Positions 47,492-56,413 of a stretch of 64,000 nucleotides of DNA are shown piece by piece (the first letter of the stretch is position 1; each line of letters opens with the position of its first letter). Under the pieces are notes generated by a model. The model saw only the letters and a program-made list of their open reading frames with translations. It had not been told where the DNA came from and did no database searches. A program made the translations under genes and the position numbers. This stretch comes from Aquirhabdus parva (GTDB lineage: Bacteria > Pseudomonadota > Gammaproteobacteria > Pseudomonadales > Moraxellaceae): positions 1,470,207-1,534,206 of the forward strand of contig NZ_CP031222.1 of assembly GCF_003351745.1 (NCBI RefSeq), written 5' to 3'.

Positions 47492-48006
47492 ACAATATCT
47501 TTAAAACGTCGATAGCAAAGATCGAGACCAGTTCATTGGTTGTCTCAATGAATGCAAAGTTGGCACAATTACACGCAGCTTTTGAGCAATTGCCAAAGCG
47601 TGATCAACTGGCTTTAAAAATCCTAGGCGGTTTTTTGGCAATATTCATTGTTTTTGGCGGTGGGTATTGGTTACATCATAAGGCTGAAGTGACCAAAGAG
47701 AATGCAGATCAGGCTCGTCAACTATTATTATGGATGCGTGGCCAAGCTCCGCATCTGCAGGCGACCACGGGTGTTTCTCAACCGCTTTCAACAATTATTC
47801 AAGACGCTGCAGCCCAGCAAGGATTAACCGTGACTCAAACCGAAACTGCAGGGAAAATTGCAGTGAGTACGAGTCATCAAAGTTTTGCAGTATTGGGTAG
47901 CTGGCTGACCAGACTTGCACAATCAGGCATACAGGTCGATCAGTTAGATATTGAGCAACAAGCTGGCGGCGTCTTGCAGCTACAAGCGACTTTAACAAAG
48001 CCATAA
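47488..48006 (+). CDS. gspM: Type II secretion system protein GspM
   Basis: 172 residues. A short cytoplasmic N-terminus, one membrane helix (ALKILGGFLAIFIVFGGGYWL) and a periplasmic domain (SQPLSTIIQDAAAQQGLTV ... GIQVDQLDIEQQAGGVLQLQATL) match GspM. It binds GspL. Translation is coupled by an ATGA overlap. Confidence 0.92.
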   Translation: MNNIFKTSIAKIETSSLVVSMNAKLAQLHAAFEQLPKRDQLALKILGGFLAIFIVFGGGYWLHHKAEVTKENADQARQLLLWMRGQAPHLQATTGVSQPLSTIIQDAAAQQGLTVTQTETAGKIAVSTSHQSFAVLGSWLTRLAQSGIQVDQLDIEQQAGGVLQLQATLTKP

Positions 48007-48048
48007 AGCGCTTGAATTTGAGTTTTCATTCATTGATGAGAAGGGGAA

Positions 48049-48498
48049 ATGATGATGAGTAATGTCACTACAAACCAGACACAGTTGTTATCCCCAAATG
48101 ATGATGGCTTGGTCTTTATCAACCATATTACTTATGCACTTTACTTCTTGAGTTATTTTACTGCAGGGCTGACTTGGCTTGTTGCGATTATCATCAACTA
48201 TGTTAAACGTAGTGAAGCACAAGGATCCTGGCTACAAAGTCATTTTGATTGGCAGATTCATACGTTTTGGTACAGTATTGTTTTTGCAGTCGTCGCGACT
48301 TTTCTATTGATTTTGGGGTTGCCCACAGGATTTGCCGCAGTGTTCTCTGATGATGCAGTGACAGGATTTAGTTTATTCTCTCTAAGTGGGATACTGGTGT
48401 TTGCGGGTGTTTTACTTTGGATATTTGTGATTTTTTGGCATCTTTATCGGATAGTGCGTGGATGGTTGGCCTTGGCTTCCAGAAAGAGCGTACCTTAA
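48049..48498 (+). CDS. Small polytopic membrane protein (DUF4870-like)
   Basis: 149 residues with about three to four helices (HITYALYFLSYFTAGLTWLVAIIINYV, TFWYSIVFAVVATFLLILGLP, LSGILVFAGVLLWIFVIFW). HFDWQIHTFW and WHLYRIVRGWLAL resemble conserved spots of the DUF4870 family. AAGGGG precedes three tandem ATGs (48049, 48052, 48055). It follows gspM by 42 bases, so may share its transcript, but nothing links it directly to secretion. Confidence 0.75.
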   Translation: MMMSNVTTNQTQLLSPNDDGLVFINHITYALYFLSYFTAGLTWLVAIIINYVKRSEAQGSWLQSHFDWQIHTFWYSIVFAVVATFLLILGLPTGFAAVFSDDAVTGFSLFSLSGILVFAGVLLWIFVIFWHLYRIVRGWLALASRKSVP

Positions 48499-48499
48499 G

Positions 48500-48994
48500 C
48501 TAATTATTGGGGCGATGACCATAACTGATAACCCGGGTAATTTGCCATTGATCATTTTGATGACGCCAGATGATTATAAAGTTGGCGATACCATCACAGG
48601 TATGGGTTGCCAGTTGACAAAAACGATGCGTACCTTGTTCGATCGCGCCGAATCCTTTGATTGGAAAAACTTCTAAGCTATTGGCAATCAGTTCACGCTG
48701 AAACTTCCCACAGACATATTTTTCAGTATTCGCAAGCATCTCTTGGCGAGTCCATGTCACACCGCCAGTATCATGATAAAACTCAACGTCTGACGAAAAG
48801 TAGCTTGCATGTTTTTGGAGTTGTTCAGAAACTTCACAATGATTAAAGGTATCGAATACCTGCTGATCAAGACTTGAGATTGTTTTGAATAACGGCGCAT
48901 CGTTTGGCAGAGAGCCTGATTGATGTCCGATAGAGGTACATCCGCTAAGCCAGGATAGGGCAGCAATCAAAATAAATAGGGTGGTTTTCTTCAT
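48500..48994 (-). CDS. Lipoprotein with NTF2/SnoaL-like domain
   Basis: 164 residues. A type II signal with lipobox LSGC (Cys19 region) precedes a DUF4440-like cone fold: ISSLDQQVFDTFNHCE, HASYFSSDVEFYHDTGGVTWTRQEML and WRHQNDQWQITRVISYGH. Likely lipid-anchored to an envelope membrane; ligand unknown. It lies 16 bases after the DUF2817 gene and is probably co-transcribed. Confidence 0.82.
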   Translation of the reverse strand: MKKTTLFILIAALSWLSGCTSIGHQSGSLPNDAPLFKTISSLDQQVFDTFNHCEVSEQLQKHASYFSSDVEFYHDTGGVTWTRQEMLANTEKYVCGKFQRELIANSLEVFPIKGFGAIEQGTHRFCQLATHTCDGIANFIIIWRHQNDQWQITRVISYGHRPNN

Positions 48995-49010
48995 ATGACG
49001 CTCTTCATCA

Positions 49011-50096
49011 TTAAGATTTTGTACTTAACCCATTAATCGCTTGCTCGACCAATGTAATGGCTTGTCTAATGCAGTCTTTGCGCCAACTTGCGGATTTTGG
49101 ACAAAACAACTCGACTAAGCGTTGCCTAGTATATTCTGTTATGCGGCTATTTGGATTACCCCAAAAATAGCTTTGGTTTTCGGCTCGAAGTCCGGCAAGG
49201 ACTTGTAATCCTTTGTAGGTTCCAAACTCTGCTAAAGCACATATATAGTCACGATCTTTTGCATGCGTCTTACAGAAATGCCCTAAACCGCCTTTCCATC
49301 CCGATTGTTCATCACTAATGGCTTCGACAGATTCGTTGCCAAAATAAGATTTTAACCATGCATATTGGTTATCACTGAGTGGATGGTCGAAGAGTAATTT
49401 ATAAGTTGCCCAAGCCCCCAATCCTGTGTGAAAGTCCAGATGTATTACTTTTTGGCTTAAGCCTAACCAGCGGTCTAGATTGTCGCTTAGTATTTTACTT
49501 AAATGAGAAGGTTCTGTTCCTCCGTAAAAGAGTCCCTGAGGATAGTCATATTGACCAGCAGTGATTGCTTGCTCAAGAATCGCTTGTCCATGTTTAGCCG
49601 TAGGGCATATCAATCTAAAATTGATCCAATCCCAACGTGACGGCGGGCGTTTGGGATTCAAGATATGGTCTATATCTTTATAAATGGCTGGACTACCACG
49701 AAAGGATTCACAGGAGAGAATAAGATTTCGATTTAGATCGACATTATCCTCATTTGCACGGCGGCGCCATGCAAAACCATAAGGATTTAGGGCGTGGATT
49801 AAAATAAGTCGTTGTGTGGGGCGTAAGTGCGGATCATCTTGCCATTTTTTCATGACGGCTAATTGGACTGCAGAGCCAAAAAAACCTTCGACTCCATGTA
49901 ATCCACTGGAAATAAGCAGAGCCTGATCAGGCATACTTCCGGATTGAATAGCGACATCAATGCTAAGCATTTCTCCATTGGGCCCGAATTGGCCGATAGG
50001 GATACTTTCCAGTGTCATTCCTAAATTTTTGGCTGATTGCTTAAAATGTTCGCGTGCAATTGCATAATTCTTAGAAAAGAAAGCGTCCACGACCAT
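49011..50096 (-). CDS. DUF2817 family M14-like peptidase
   Basis: 361 residues. HGVEGFFGSAVQ, the RANEDNVDLNRN segment and LDFHTGLG correspond to zinc-binding and substrate-binding spots of M14 carboxypeptidase-like DUF2817 proteins. No signal peptide is evident. The ATG follows AGGAAG. It precedes the lipoprotein gene. Substrate unknown; amidohydrolase or peptidase activity is inferred from the fold. Confidence 0.85.
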   Translation of the reverse strand: MVVDAFFSKNYAIAREHFKQSAKNLGMTLESIPIGQFGPNGEMLSIDVAIQSGSMPDQALLISSGLHGVEGFFGSAVQLAVMKKWQDDPHLRPTQRLILIHALNPYGFAWRRRANEDNVDLNRNLILSCESFRGSPAIYKDIDHILNPKRPPSRWDWINFRLICPTAKHGQAILEQAITAGQYDYPQGLFYGGTEPSHLSKILSDNLDRWLGLSQKVIHLDFHTGLGAWATYKLLFDHPLSDNQYAWLKSYFGNESVEAISDEQSGWKGGLGHFCKTHAKDRDYICALAEFGTYKGLQVLAGLRAENQSYFWGNPNSRITEYTRQRLVELFCPKSASWRKDCIRQAITLVEQAINGLSTKS

Positions 50097-50384
50097 TGTC
50101 TTCCTGAATTCGAGTTCTTTGAAAAGTTATCACGGTTCTAAAAAGCATACAATTGATAGATTATTGCATGTTGATAGTTTCAATATTATTAAAATAAAAC
50201 AAAAGGTTATTTTATTCATATAGACAATTTTGGTCACTACGTAAACATTTATAAAAAAATATCGTCATTCACTGGCAAAATAGGTAGTATTTTGCAGTAC
50301 AATCACACGCCTTTGTGTAGGACTTAGCACGAAAGATTTTTATCAAAAGCTTTCATACCCACAATCATAGCTTGAGGAATACTC

Positions 50385-51506
50385 ATGCAAATCGGAATAC
50401 CAGCCGAAAGCGTTGCAGGCGAAACTCGCGTCGCTGCTACCCCTGAAACCGTTAAAAAGCTCATTGCAGCCGGTCATACCATTGTTGTCGAACGTGGTGC
50501 AGGCGTTAAAGCCTCATACATCGATAGCGCATTTGAACAAGCCGGTGCAAAGATTACGGATGATGCCTATCAAGGCAGCCAAATTATTTTGAAAGTTCGC
50601 GCGCCTAAAGCCGAAGAAATTCAAAAGATTAGTGCAAACACCATCGTGATTGGGATGTTTGATCCGTACCGCAATCCTGATTTGGATGCATTTGCGGCTC
50701 AAGGTGTCTCTGCGTTTGCACTAGAGTTGTTACCTCGCACATTGTCACGTGCACAGAATATGGACGTCTTGTCCTCGCAAGCCAACTTGGCTGGTTATAA
50801 ATCAGTTCTATTGGCAGCAAATGAATACCAGCGTATGTTCCCTATGCTCATGACTGCAGCAGGTACTGTGAAACCTGCACGTATCGTCATCATGGGTGTC
50901 GGTGTTGCTGGTCTGCAAGCAATTGCAACCGCAAAACGTTTGGGTGCAGTGGTTGAAGCAACTGACTTGCGTCCAACCGCAAAAGAACAAGTCGAGTCGC
51001 TTGGTGCTAAATGGCTTGATGTACCTATGTCGGATGAAGAGAAAGCCAAAGCATTGGGTACAGGTGGTTATGCTTGGATTCCTTCTGAGCAATATGTACA
51101 AGATCAAGCGGTTATTGTTGATAAAGCGGTTTCTAATGCGGATATCGTTATTACAACAGCTTTGATCCCAGGCCGTAATGCACCACGTCTCATCAAAGCA
51201 GCTACCGTTGCTAAAATGAAACCCGGTTCTGTCATTCTCGATATGGCTGTTGAAACGGGTGGGAATGTTGAAGGTTCCGTTGTTGGCGAAACCGTAATGA
51301 CTGAAAACGGCGTTAAAATTTTAGGGATTCCTAATATTCCTGCAACGCTTGCGACTGAGTCATCTGCGTTGTATGCGCGTAACGTTTTTAATTTTGTATC
51401 AACACTCTTTGATAAAGAAGGCAATCTGCAACTTAATCAAGAAGAAGAGATCCAAAAGGCATTGCTTGTCACTCATGGTGGTCAAGTACTACTGAAGCGC
51501 GGTTAA
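50385..51506 (+). CDS. pntAA: NAD(P) transhydrogenase alpha subunit, part 1
   Basis: 373 residues. The NAD(H)-binding domain I only: IGIPAESVAGETRVAATPETV and GVGVAGLQAIATAKRLGAVVEATDLRP are canonical. The membrane part of alpha is encoded separately by the next gene, the three-subunit arrangement known from Rhodospirillum and Acinetobacter. The enzyme uses the proton gradient to make NADPH from NADH. Confidence 0.96.
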   Translation: MQIGIPAESVAGETRVAATPETVKKLIAAGHTIVVERGAGVKASYIDSAFEQAGAKITDDAYQGSQIILKVRAPKAEEIQKISANTIVIGMFDPYRNPDLDAFAAQGVSAFALELLPRTLSRAQNMDVLSSQANLAGYKSVLLAANEYQRMFPMLMTAAGTVKPARIVIMGVGVAGLQAIATAKRLGAVVEATDLRPTAKEQVESLGAKWLDVPMSDEEKAKALGTGGYAWIPSEQYVQDQAVIVDKAVSNADIVITTALIPGRNAPRLIKAATVAKMKPGSVILDMAVETGGNVEGSVVGETVMTENGVKILGIPNIPATLATESSALYARNVFNFVSTLFDKEGNLQLNQEEEIQKALLVTHGGQVLLKRG

Positions 51507-51516
51507 GGAGAAAGAC

Positions 51517-51885
51517 ATGAATCCTGAAGTTCTTCCTGTTGAAATCATGAATCAAGCCGTTGCTCATGCAGCCAGTGTTCCATTCGTGAGCATATTCACT
51601 ATTTTTGTTATGGCAATCTTCGTGGGTTACTACGTGGTTTGGGGTGTTACACCTGCATTGCATACGCCTTTGATGGCAGTAACGAACGCACTTTCTGGTG
51701 TTGTTATTGTAGGTGCGATGCTGCAGGTTGTTAGCAGCGGTGCGGGCACTGATCCAGCAGCATTTAAAGATATTACCCCGACCAGCTTGCTGGGTGCATT
51801 TGCCGTATTCTTGGCTAGCATCAATATATTCGGGGGCTTTGCGGTCACCGAACGTATGCTTGCTATGTTTAAGAAAAAGAAATAA
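51517..51885 (+). CDS. pntAB: NAD(P) transhydrogenase alpha subunit, part 2 (membrane)
   Basis: 122 residues with three to four hydrophobic helices (FVSIFTIFVMAIFVGYYVVW, HTPLMAVTNALSGVVIVGAML, FAVFLASINIFGGFAVTERM). It is the membrane segment that is fused to domain I in E. coli PntA. AAGGAG precedes the ATG; 10 bases from pntAA and 12 from pntB. Confidence 0.95.
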   Translation: MNPEVLPVEIMNQAVAHAASVPFVSIFTIFVMAIFVGYYVVWGVTPALHTPLMAVTNALSGVVIVGAMLQVVSSGAGTDPAAFKDITPTSLLGAFAVFLASINIFGGFAVTERMLAMFKKKK

Positions 51886-51897
51886 GGAGAATACGAA

Positions 51898-53310
51898 TTG
51901 TCAGCACTGCATGATTTTGTATCGCAATACGCCGATTGGTTTTACCTCGTTGGTGCCGTATTGTTTATTCTGACCTTACGTGGTTTGTCTGGTCCAAAAA
52001 CAGCGATTCAAGGTAATCGCTACGGTATGATCGGGATGACTATCGCGATTGTTACGACTTTCTTCGTTGTTCCTGCTCCTGCAAGTCCAGTTGTTTGGCT
52101 GATTATTGCTGCCATGGTTGCTGGTGGTGCGATTGGTTTTTATCGCGCGCGCACCGTAGCTATGACTCATATGCCTGAAACTGTGGCGATGATGCACTCT
52201 GCAGTGGGTCTGTCTGCGGTCTGTATCGCGATTGCTGCTGTTTTGCATGAAGGCGTTTACCACGATGGTATCCATCGCTTTGAATTGTTCATTGGTTGTT
52301 TTGTTGGTGCGATCACCTTTACCGCATCATTATTTGCTTACGGTAAATTAGCAGCTAAAAAATGGGCAAAAACCATCAAGGGTGGCTGGGTTAAACCTGT
52401 ACAAGCGATCTTGTTTGTTGCCATGATTGGTTTTGGTATTCATTACTTCACCACTGAATCAATGACATCGTTCTACGCCATGACTGCATTTGCCTTGGCA
52501 TTTGGTTATGTGTGGATCGCTCCTATTGGTGGCGGTGATATGCCCGTGGTTGTGTCTTTACTGAATTCATTTTCAGGTTGGGCAGCAGCAGGTATTGGTT
52601 TCACGCTGAACAACTCAATGTTGATCATTGCGGGTTCTCTTGTTGGTTCATCAGGTGCGATTTTGTCGTATGTGATGTGTCGTGCAATGAATCGTTCATT
52701 GTTCAACGTATTGTTTGGTGGCTTTGGTGCAGCAGCTGTTGCTGAAGTTGCTGAGGGTGAGCAAAAGCAAAAGAACTACCGTTCTGGTTCTGCAGAAGAT
52801 GCTGGTTTCTTAATGTCTAATGCGGACAGCGTAGTGATTGTACCGGGTTATGGTATGGCCCAAGCACGTGCGCAGAATGCGGTTAAAGAACTTGCTGATA
52901 CCTTGAAAGAAAAAGGCGTAAAAGTACGCTTTGCAATCCACCCTGTAGCTGGTCGTATGCCTGGTCATATGAACGTTCTATTGGCTGAAGCAGACGTACC
53001 TTATGAAGACATTCTTGAAATGGATGAGATCAACTCTGACTTTGCTGGAACTGATGTTGTACTCGTTATTGGCGCGAATGACGTCGTAAACCCTGCAGCA
53101 AAAGATGATCCAAGCTCACCAATCTATGGGATGCCGATCTTGGAAGCCAGCAAAGCCCGTACAGTCATGATCATTAAGCGTTCTATGGCGACAGGTTATG
53201 CAGGTCTGGACAATGATCTGTTCTATCTCGATAAATCAATGATGGTTTTCGGTGATGCGAAGAAAGTTATCGAAGACATGTATAAAGCAGTTAATGGCGG
53301 CGGTCATTAA
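51898..53310 (+). CDS. pntB: NAD(P) transhydrogenase beta subunit
   Basis: 470 residues. N-terminal membrane domain with about nine helices, then the NADP(H)-binding domain III (VPGYGMAQARAQNAVKELAD, HPVAGRMPGHMNVLLAEADVPYED, IGANDVVNPAA, KRSMATGYAGLDNDLFY). The start is TTG, 8 bases after AAGGAG. Completes the proton-pumping transhydrogenase. A strong terminator follows. Confidence 0.97.
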   Translation: MSALHDFVSQYADWFYLVGAVLFILTLRGLSGPKTAIQGNRYGMIGMTIAIVTTFFVVPAPASPVVWLIIAAMVAGGAIGFYRARTVAMTHMPETVAMMHSAVGLSAVCIAIAAVLHEGVYHDGIHRFELFIGCFVGAITFTASLFAYGKLAAKKWAKTIKGGWVKPVQAILFVAMIGFGIHYFTTESMTSFYAMTAFALAFGYVWIAPIGGGDMPVVVSLLNSFSGWAAAGIGFTLNNSMLIIAGSLVGSSGAILSYVMCRAMNRSLFNVLFGGFGAAAVAEVAEGEQKQKNYRSGSAEDAGFLMSNADSVVIVPGYGMAQARAQNAVKELADTLKEKGVKVRFAIHPVAGRMPGHMNVLLAEADVPYEDILEMDEINSDFAGTDVVLVIGANDVVNPAAKDDPSSPIYGMPILEASKARTVMIIKRSMATGYAGLDNDLFYLDKSMMVFGDAKKVIEDMYKAVNGGGH

Positions 53311-53330
53311 TTTCTAAGTCTGTCGAATGA

Positions 53331-53358
53331 AAACCGCTCTGATTAGAGCGGTTTTTTT
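53331..53358. terminator. Terminator between pntB and the deaminase gene
   Basis: AAACCGCTCT and AGAGCGGTTT pair around GATT with a run of Ts; the converging deaminase gene ends 10 bases further. Confidence 0.9.
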
Positions 53359-53367
53359 ATGCAGAGC

Positions 53368-53817
53368 CTATAACTCGCCAATGTCTTCATTCCAAATCTC
53401 AGGATGCTCATGAATGAACCCACTCAACAGCTGTTTACATTCTATGGAATCCATCTGAATAATTTTTACACCATGCTCTTTAAGCCAATCAATCCCGCCC
53501 TGAAATGTTTCAGATTCACCAACGATCACTGTTCCTATGCCGAATTGGATAATTAGTCCACTACAGTACCAACAAGGGGCAAGGGTAGTGACCATGATCG
53601 TATCTCGATAACTGCGTTGTCTGCCCGCATTACGAAAGGCATCGGTTTCACCATGAGATGAAGGGTCACCATCTTGAACACGTTTGTTATGCCCACGCCC
53701 TAGAAGATTTCCTGTGATACGATCAAAGAGGGCGGCACCGATAGGTACACCACCTTCCGCATGCCCAATTTTGGCTTCCTCGAGTGCGATTTCGAGCATA
53801 GCCTCGTAACTGATCAT
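53368..53817 (-). CDS. Nucleoside/cytosine deaminase
   Basis: 149 residues from the chosen ATG. Zinc ligands are H55 with catalytic E57 (SSHGETDAFRNAGR) and C82/C85 (APCWYCSG). The SSHGE and CWYC spacing, and the C-terminal DWLKEHGVKI, resemble yeast-type cytosine deaminase more than TadA or guanine deaminase. It may convert cytosine to uracil; substrate is inferred. Several ATGs lie upstream (to 53838), the best spaced from AAGG being 53817. Confidence 0.85.
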   Translation of the reverse strand: MISYEAMLEIALEEAKIGHAEGGVPIGAALFDRITGNLLGRGHNKRVQDGDPSSHGETDAFRNAGRQRSYRDTIMVTTLAPCWYCSGLIIQFGIGTVIVGESETFQGGIDWLKEHGVKIIQMDSIECKQLLSGFIHEHPEIWNEDIGEL

Positions 53818-54100
53818 TTCTAGCATCCTTATTCTCAATTGTTACTTATATTGATGTTTTCCTATAAGCATTTGTCATGCCACCATTAAGTCTAGATAAA
53901 GTACTGTTTTATTTATAGTGTTAACCAAATTTGAATCTTCATGGTAAGCAAGACTAGGAGAGTAAGCAAAATTCTTTAATATTGCATGATTTGTGCATAC
54001 TAGAAACAGATAAAAGCTGTGCAGTCAACGTTGTTCTTTAGTTCACTGTCAGTTATTCTCTGCCGTTTAAATTAATGACTGACTTGATGGGGGAAGGGGA

Positions 54101-55585
54101 ATGTTATTTGGGTTTGTCATTGCTTACTGGGTAATTTCTGTTGCCATTGGTTTATGGGCTGGTCGTCTTGTTCATAATGCACGTGACTTTGCGATTGCTG
54201 GACGTAATTTGCCTTTTTATGTCGTCACAGCCACAGTTTTTGCAACGTGGTTTGGCTCGGAAACGGTATTAGGGATTCCCGCTACCTTTTTGCAAGGCGG
54301 TTTAAATAGTATTGTCGCTGATCCATTCGGTGCTTCTTTATGCTTGATTCTGGTGGGATTGTTTTTTGCAGCGCCGCTATACCGCATGAAGTTATTGACG
54401 ATTGGTGATTTTTATAAACTCCGCTATGGTCGTAAAGTTGAATTTATGACGACGATTGCGATCGTCATCTCTTATCTGGGCTGGGTTGGTGCGCAAATTA
54501 CCGCATTGGGTCTGGTTTTTAACCTCCTTTCCGATGGTGCCATTACCAATGTGCAAGGCATGTGGATCGGCTCAATCACTATTTTAATTTATACGTTCTT
54601 TGGTGGGATGTGGGCAGTTGCAATTACTGACTTTATTCAGATGATTGTGATTGTTTTGGGAATGCTATGGATTGGCGGGGAAATCTCTGGGCAGGTTGGT
54701 GGTGTGGGTGTTGTTGCAGAACATGCTTGGAATGCTGGGAAGTTTAATTTTTGGCCCGAACATAATTTTGCTGCAATAGCTGGCTTTATAGCAGCGTGGT
54801 GTACGATGATGTTTGGTTCAATACCACAGCAGGATGTTTTTCAGCGAGTTCAATCGGCTAAGACGATTAAAATCGCCGTATGGGCAACAGTGCTTGGCGG
54901 TGTCATGTATTTTGTATTTGCCTTTATTCCCATGTTTTTAGCTTATTCGGCAACGCTTCTTGATCCTCACATGGTCTCAAGTTTGATTGACTCAGAACCT
55001 CAAAAGATTTTACCGACCTTGGTGATGACTAAAGCACCCTTGATCGCACAGATATTATTTTTTGGTGCGCTGTTATCGGCCATCAAGAGTTGTGCTTCTG
55101 CAACTTTACTAGCGCCTTCAGTGACCTTTACTGAAAATATTTTAAAGCCAATGTTTCCGAAAATGACCGATAAGCAATTATTGCGCAATATGCGTATAGT
55201 GACTGTTTGTTTTACGATCATTGTGACGTTATACGCGATGCATTCTAAAGCCAGTATTTTTAAGATGGTTGAAAATGCTTATCAAGTAACTTTGGTTGCT
55301 GCATTTATTCCCTTGTTATGTGGTGTCTATTGGTCTAAAGCAACTAATCAAGGGGCTTTATTTGCGGTTGTTATGGGCTTAGTCACTTGGATTACGATGC
55401 TGATCGGTCCTGCTTTTGTTGAGCCGCTACAGGTTTTAACTCCGCAAGGCGTAGGCGTTATAGCGAGTGCTTTAGGGATGTTGATCGGATCCCTCATCCC
55501 TCAGTATGCATCGCATGACCCGCATATTCATCATAAGTTGCGGACCGGACAGCATCTGAAGGATCAAAATGTTTTAGGGGGCTAA
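54101..55585 (+). CDS. Sodium:solute symporter family transporter
   Basis: 494 residues, about 13 helices. DFAIAGRNLPFYVVTATVFATWFGSETVLG and the long YGGM-like FFGGMWAVAITDFIQMIVIVLG are SSS signatures. SIPQQDVFQRVQSAK is a typical loop. Substrate unknown: such proteins carry amino acids, carboxylates, choline or urea. GGGGAAGGGG precedes the ATG. A terminator follows. Confidence 0.92.
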   Translation: MLFGFVIAYWVISVAIGLWAGRLVHNARDFAIAGRNLPFYVVTATVFATWFGSETVLGIPATFLQGGLNSIVADPFGASLCLILVGLFFAAPLYRMKLLTIGDFYKLRYGRKVEFMTTIAIVISYLGWVGAQITALGLVFNLLSDGAITNVQGMWIGSITILIYTFFGGMWAVAITDFIQMIVIVLGMLWIGGEISGQVGGVGVVAEHAWNAGKFNFWPEHNFAAIAGFIAAWCTMMFGSIPQQDVFQRVQSAKTIKIAVWATVLGGVMYFVFAFIPMFLAYSATLLDPHMVSSLIDSEPQKILPTLVMTKAPLIAQILFFGALLSAIKSCASATLLAPSVTFTENILKPMFPKMTDKQLLRNMRIVTVCFTIIVTLYAMHSKASIFKMVENAYQVTLVAAFIPLLCGVYWSKATNQGALFAVVMGLVTWITMLIGPAFVEPLQVLTPQGVGVIASALGMLIGSLIPQYASHDPHIHHKLRTGQHLKDQNVLGG

Positions 55586-55603
55586 CGTTTTATTTACTCC
55601 AAC

Positions 55604-55642
55604 AAAAAACCTCATTTTAGTACTTTAAAATGAGGTTTTTTT
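55604..55642. terminator. Bidirectional terminator between the symporter and queE
   Basis: AAAAAACCTCATTTTA and TAAAATGAGGTTTTTT pair around a short GTACTT loop, with T-runs on both strands. Confidence 0.9.
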
Positions 55643-55667
55643 GGTAGATCCTTTGTTTATCAATAAA

Positions 55668-56372
55668 CTATCGACCGGCCTCATCCTGCCAAAGTAACTT
55701 ATGCAACTGGAGCTGGAAGCGAACGGGGAGTTTGTCTTCTACGATCCAATCGGCGAGTTCGCGTGCAAGTTTTGGGAGCTTAACTTGTCCAACTTCAATA
55801 GCAAAAGAAGGTGAAAACCAGACCTCGCCGACCAGCTTATCTAATTCATGCACTTTTAGCATGTCGCGTGACCATTCATAATCTGTACGACTGGTGATCA
55901 CGAACTTGATTTGGTCGTGCTTAGTTAAGAGCGGTAAATTGGTCAGTAAATTACGCTTCATTTCGCCAGAATCTGGCGTCTTTAAATCAACAACACGAGA
56001 GACGCGTAGATCTACTGTAGAGACATCGATTGCACCTGAGGTTTCAAGTGATACAACATAACCAGCGTTACAAAGTGCATGTAATAACGGAATGCAGTTA
56101 GGCTGTGCCAACGGTTCACCGCCCGTCACGCAAACATGACGAACACCTTCATGCTGTGCGACTTCCGCTAAAATAGCATCCAGAGACCAGCGTATTCCAC
56201 CTTCAAATGCATAGGCCGTATCACAGTAGGTACAGCGTAATGGGCAACCAGTTAAGCGCACAAAGACTGTTGGATAGCCCGAATCACGGGCTTCGCCTTG
56301 TAGTGAATAAAAAATTTCAGTGATGCGCAGCCCTGCGGCTGGATCAGTGACGGGAATTTGTGTAGAGCGCAA
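55668..56372 (-). CDS. queE: 7-carboxy-7-deazaguanine synthase
   Basis: 234 residues, radical SAM. The cluster motif is GCPLRCTYCDT (C-x3-C-x2-C) and EIFYSLQGEARDSGYPTVFVRL is the QueE start. VCVTGGEPLAQ follows. It makes the 7-deazaguanine core of queuosine. The start is TTG because no ATG lies between it and the conserved region. It is 41 bases downstream of accC on the same strand. No other queuosine genes are here. Confidence 0.93.
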   Translation of the reverse strand: MRSTQIPVTDPAAGLRITEIFYSLQGEARDSGYPTVFVRLTGCPLRCTYCDTAYAFEGGIRWSLDAILAEVAQHEGVRHVCVTGGEPLAQPNCIPLLHALCNAGYVVSLETSGAIDVSTVDLRVSRVVDLKTPDSGEMKRNLLTNLPLLTKHDQIKFVITSRTDYEWSRDMLKVHELDKLVGEVWFSPSFAIEVGQVKLPKLARELADWIVEDKLPVRFQLQLHKLLWQDEAGR

Positions 56373-56413
56373 TGGGTTAATTTGCCTTATTCAAGGTGAA
56401 TTGGGTTTTGCCA

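Noticed and set aside
50795-51424. Several minus-strand frames within pntAA
   Set aside because: Typical antisense frames of a codon-biased gene; pntAA is fully conserved over this stretch.
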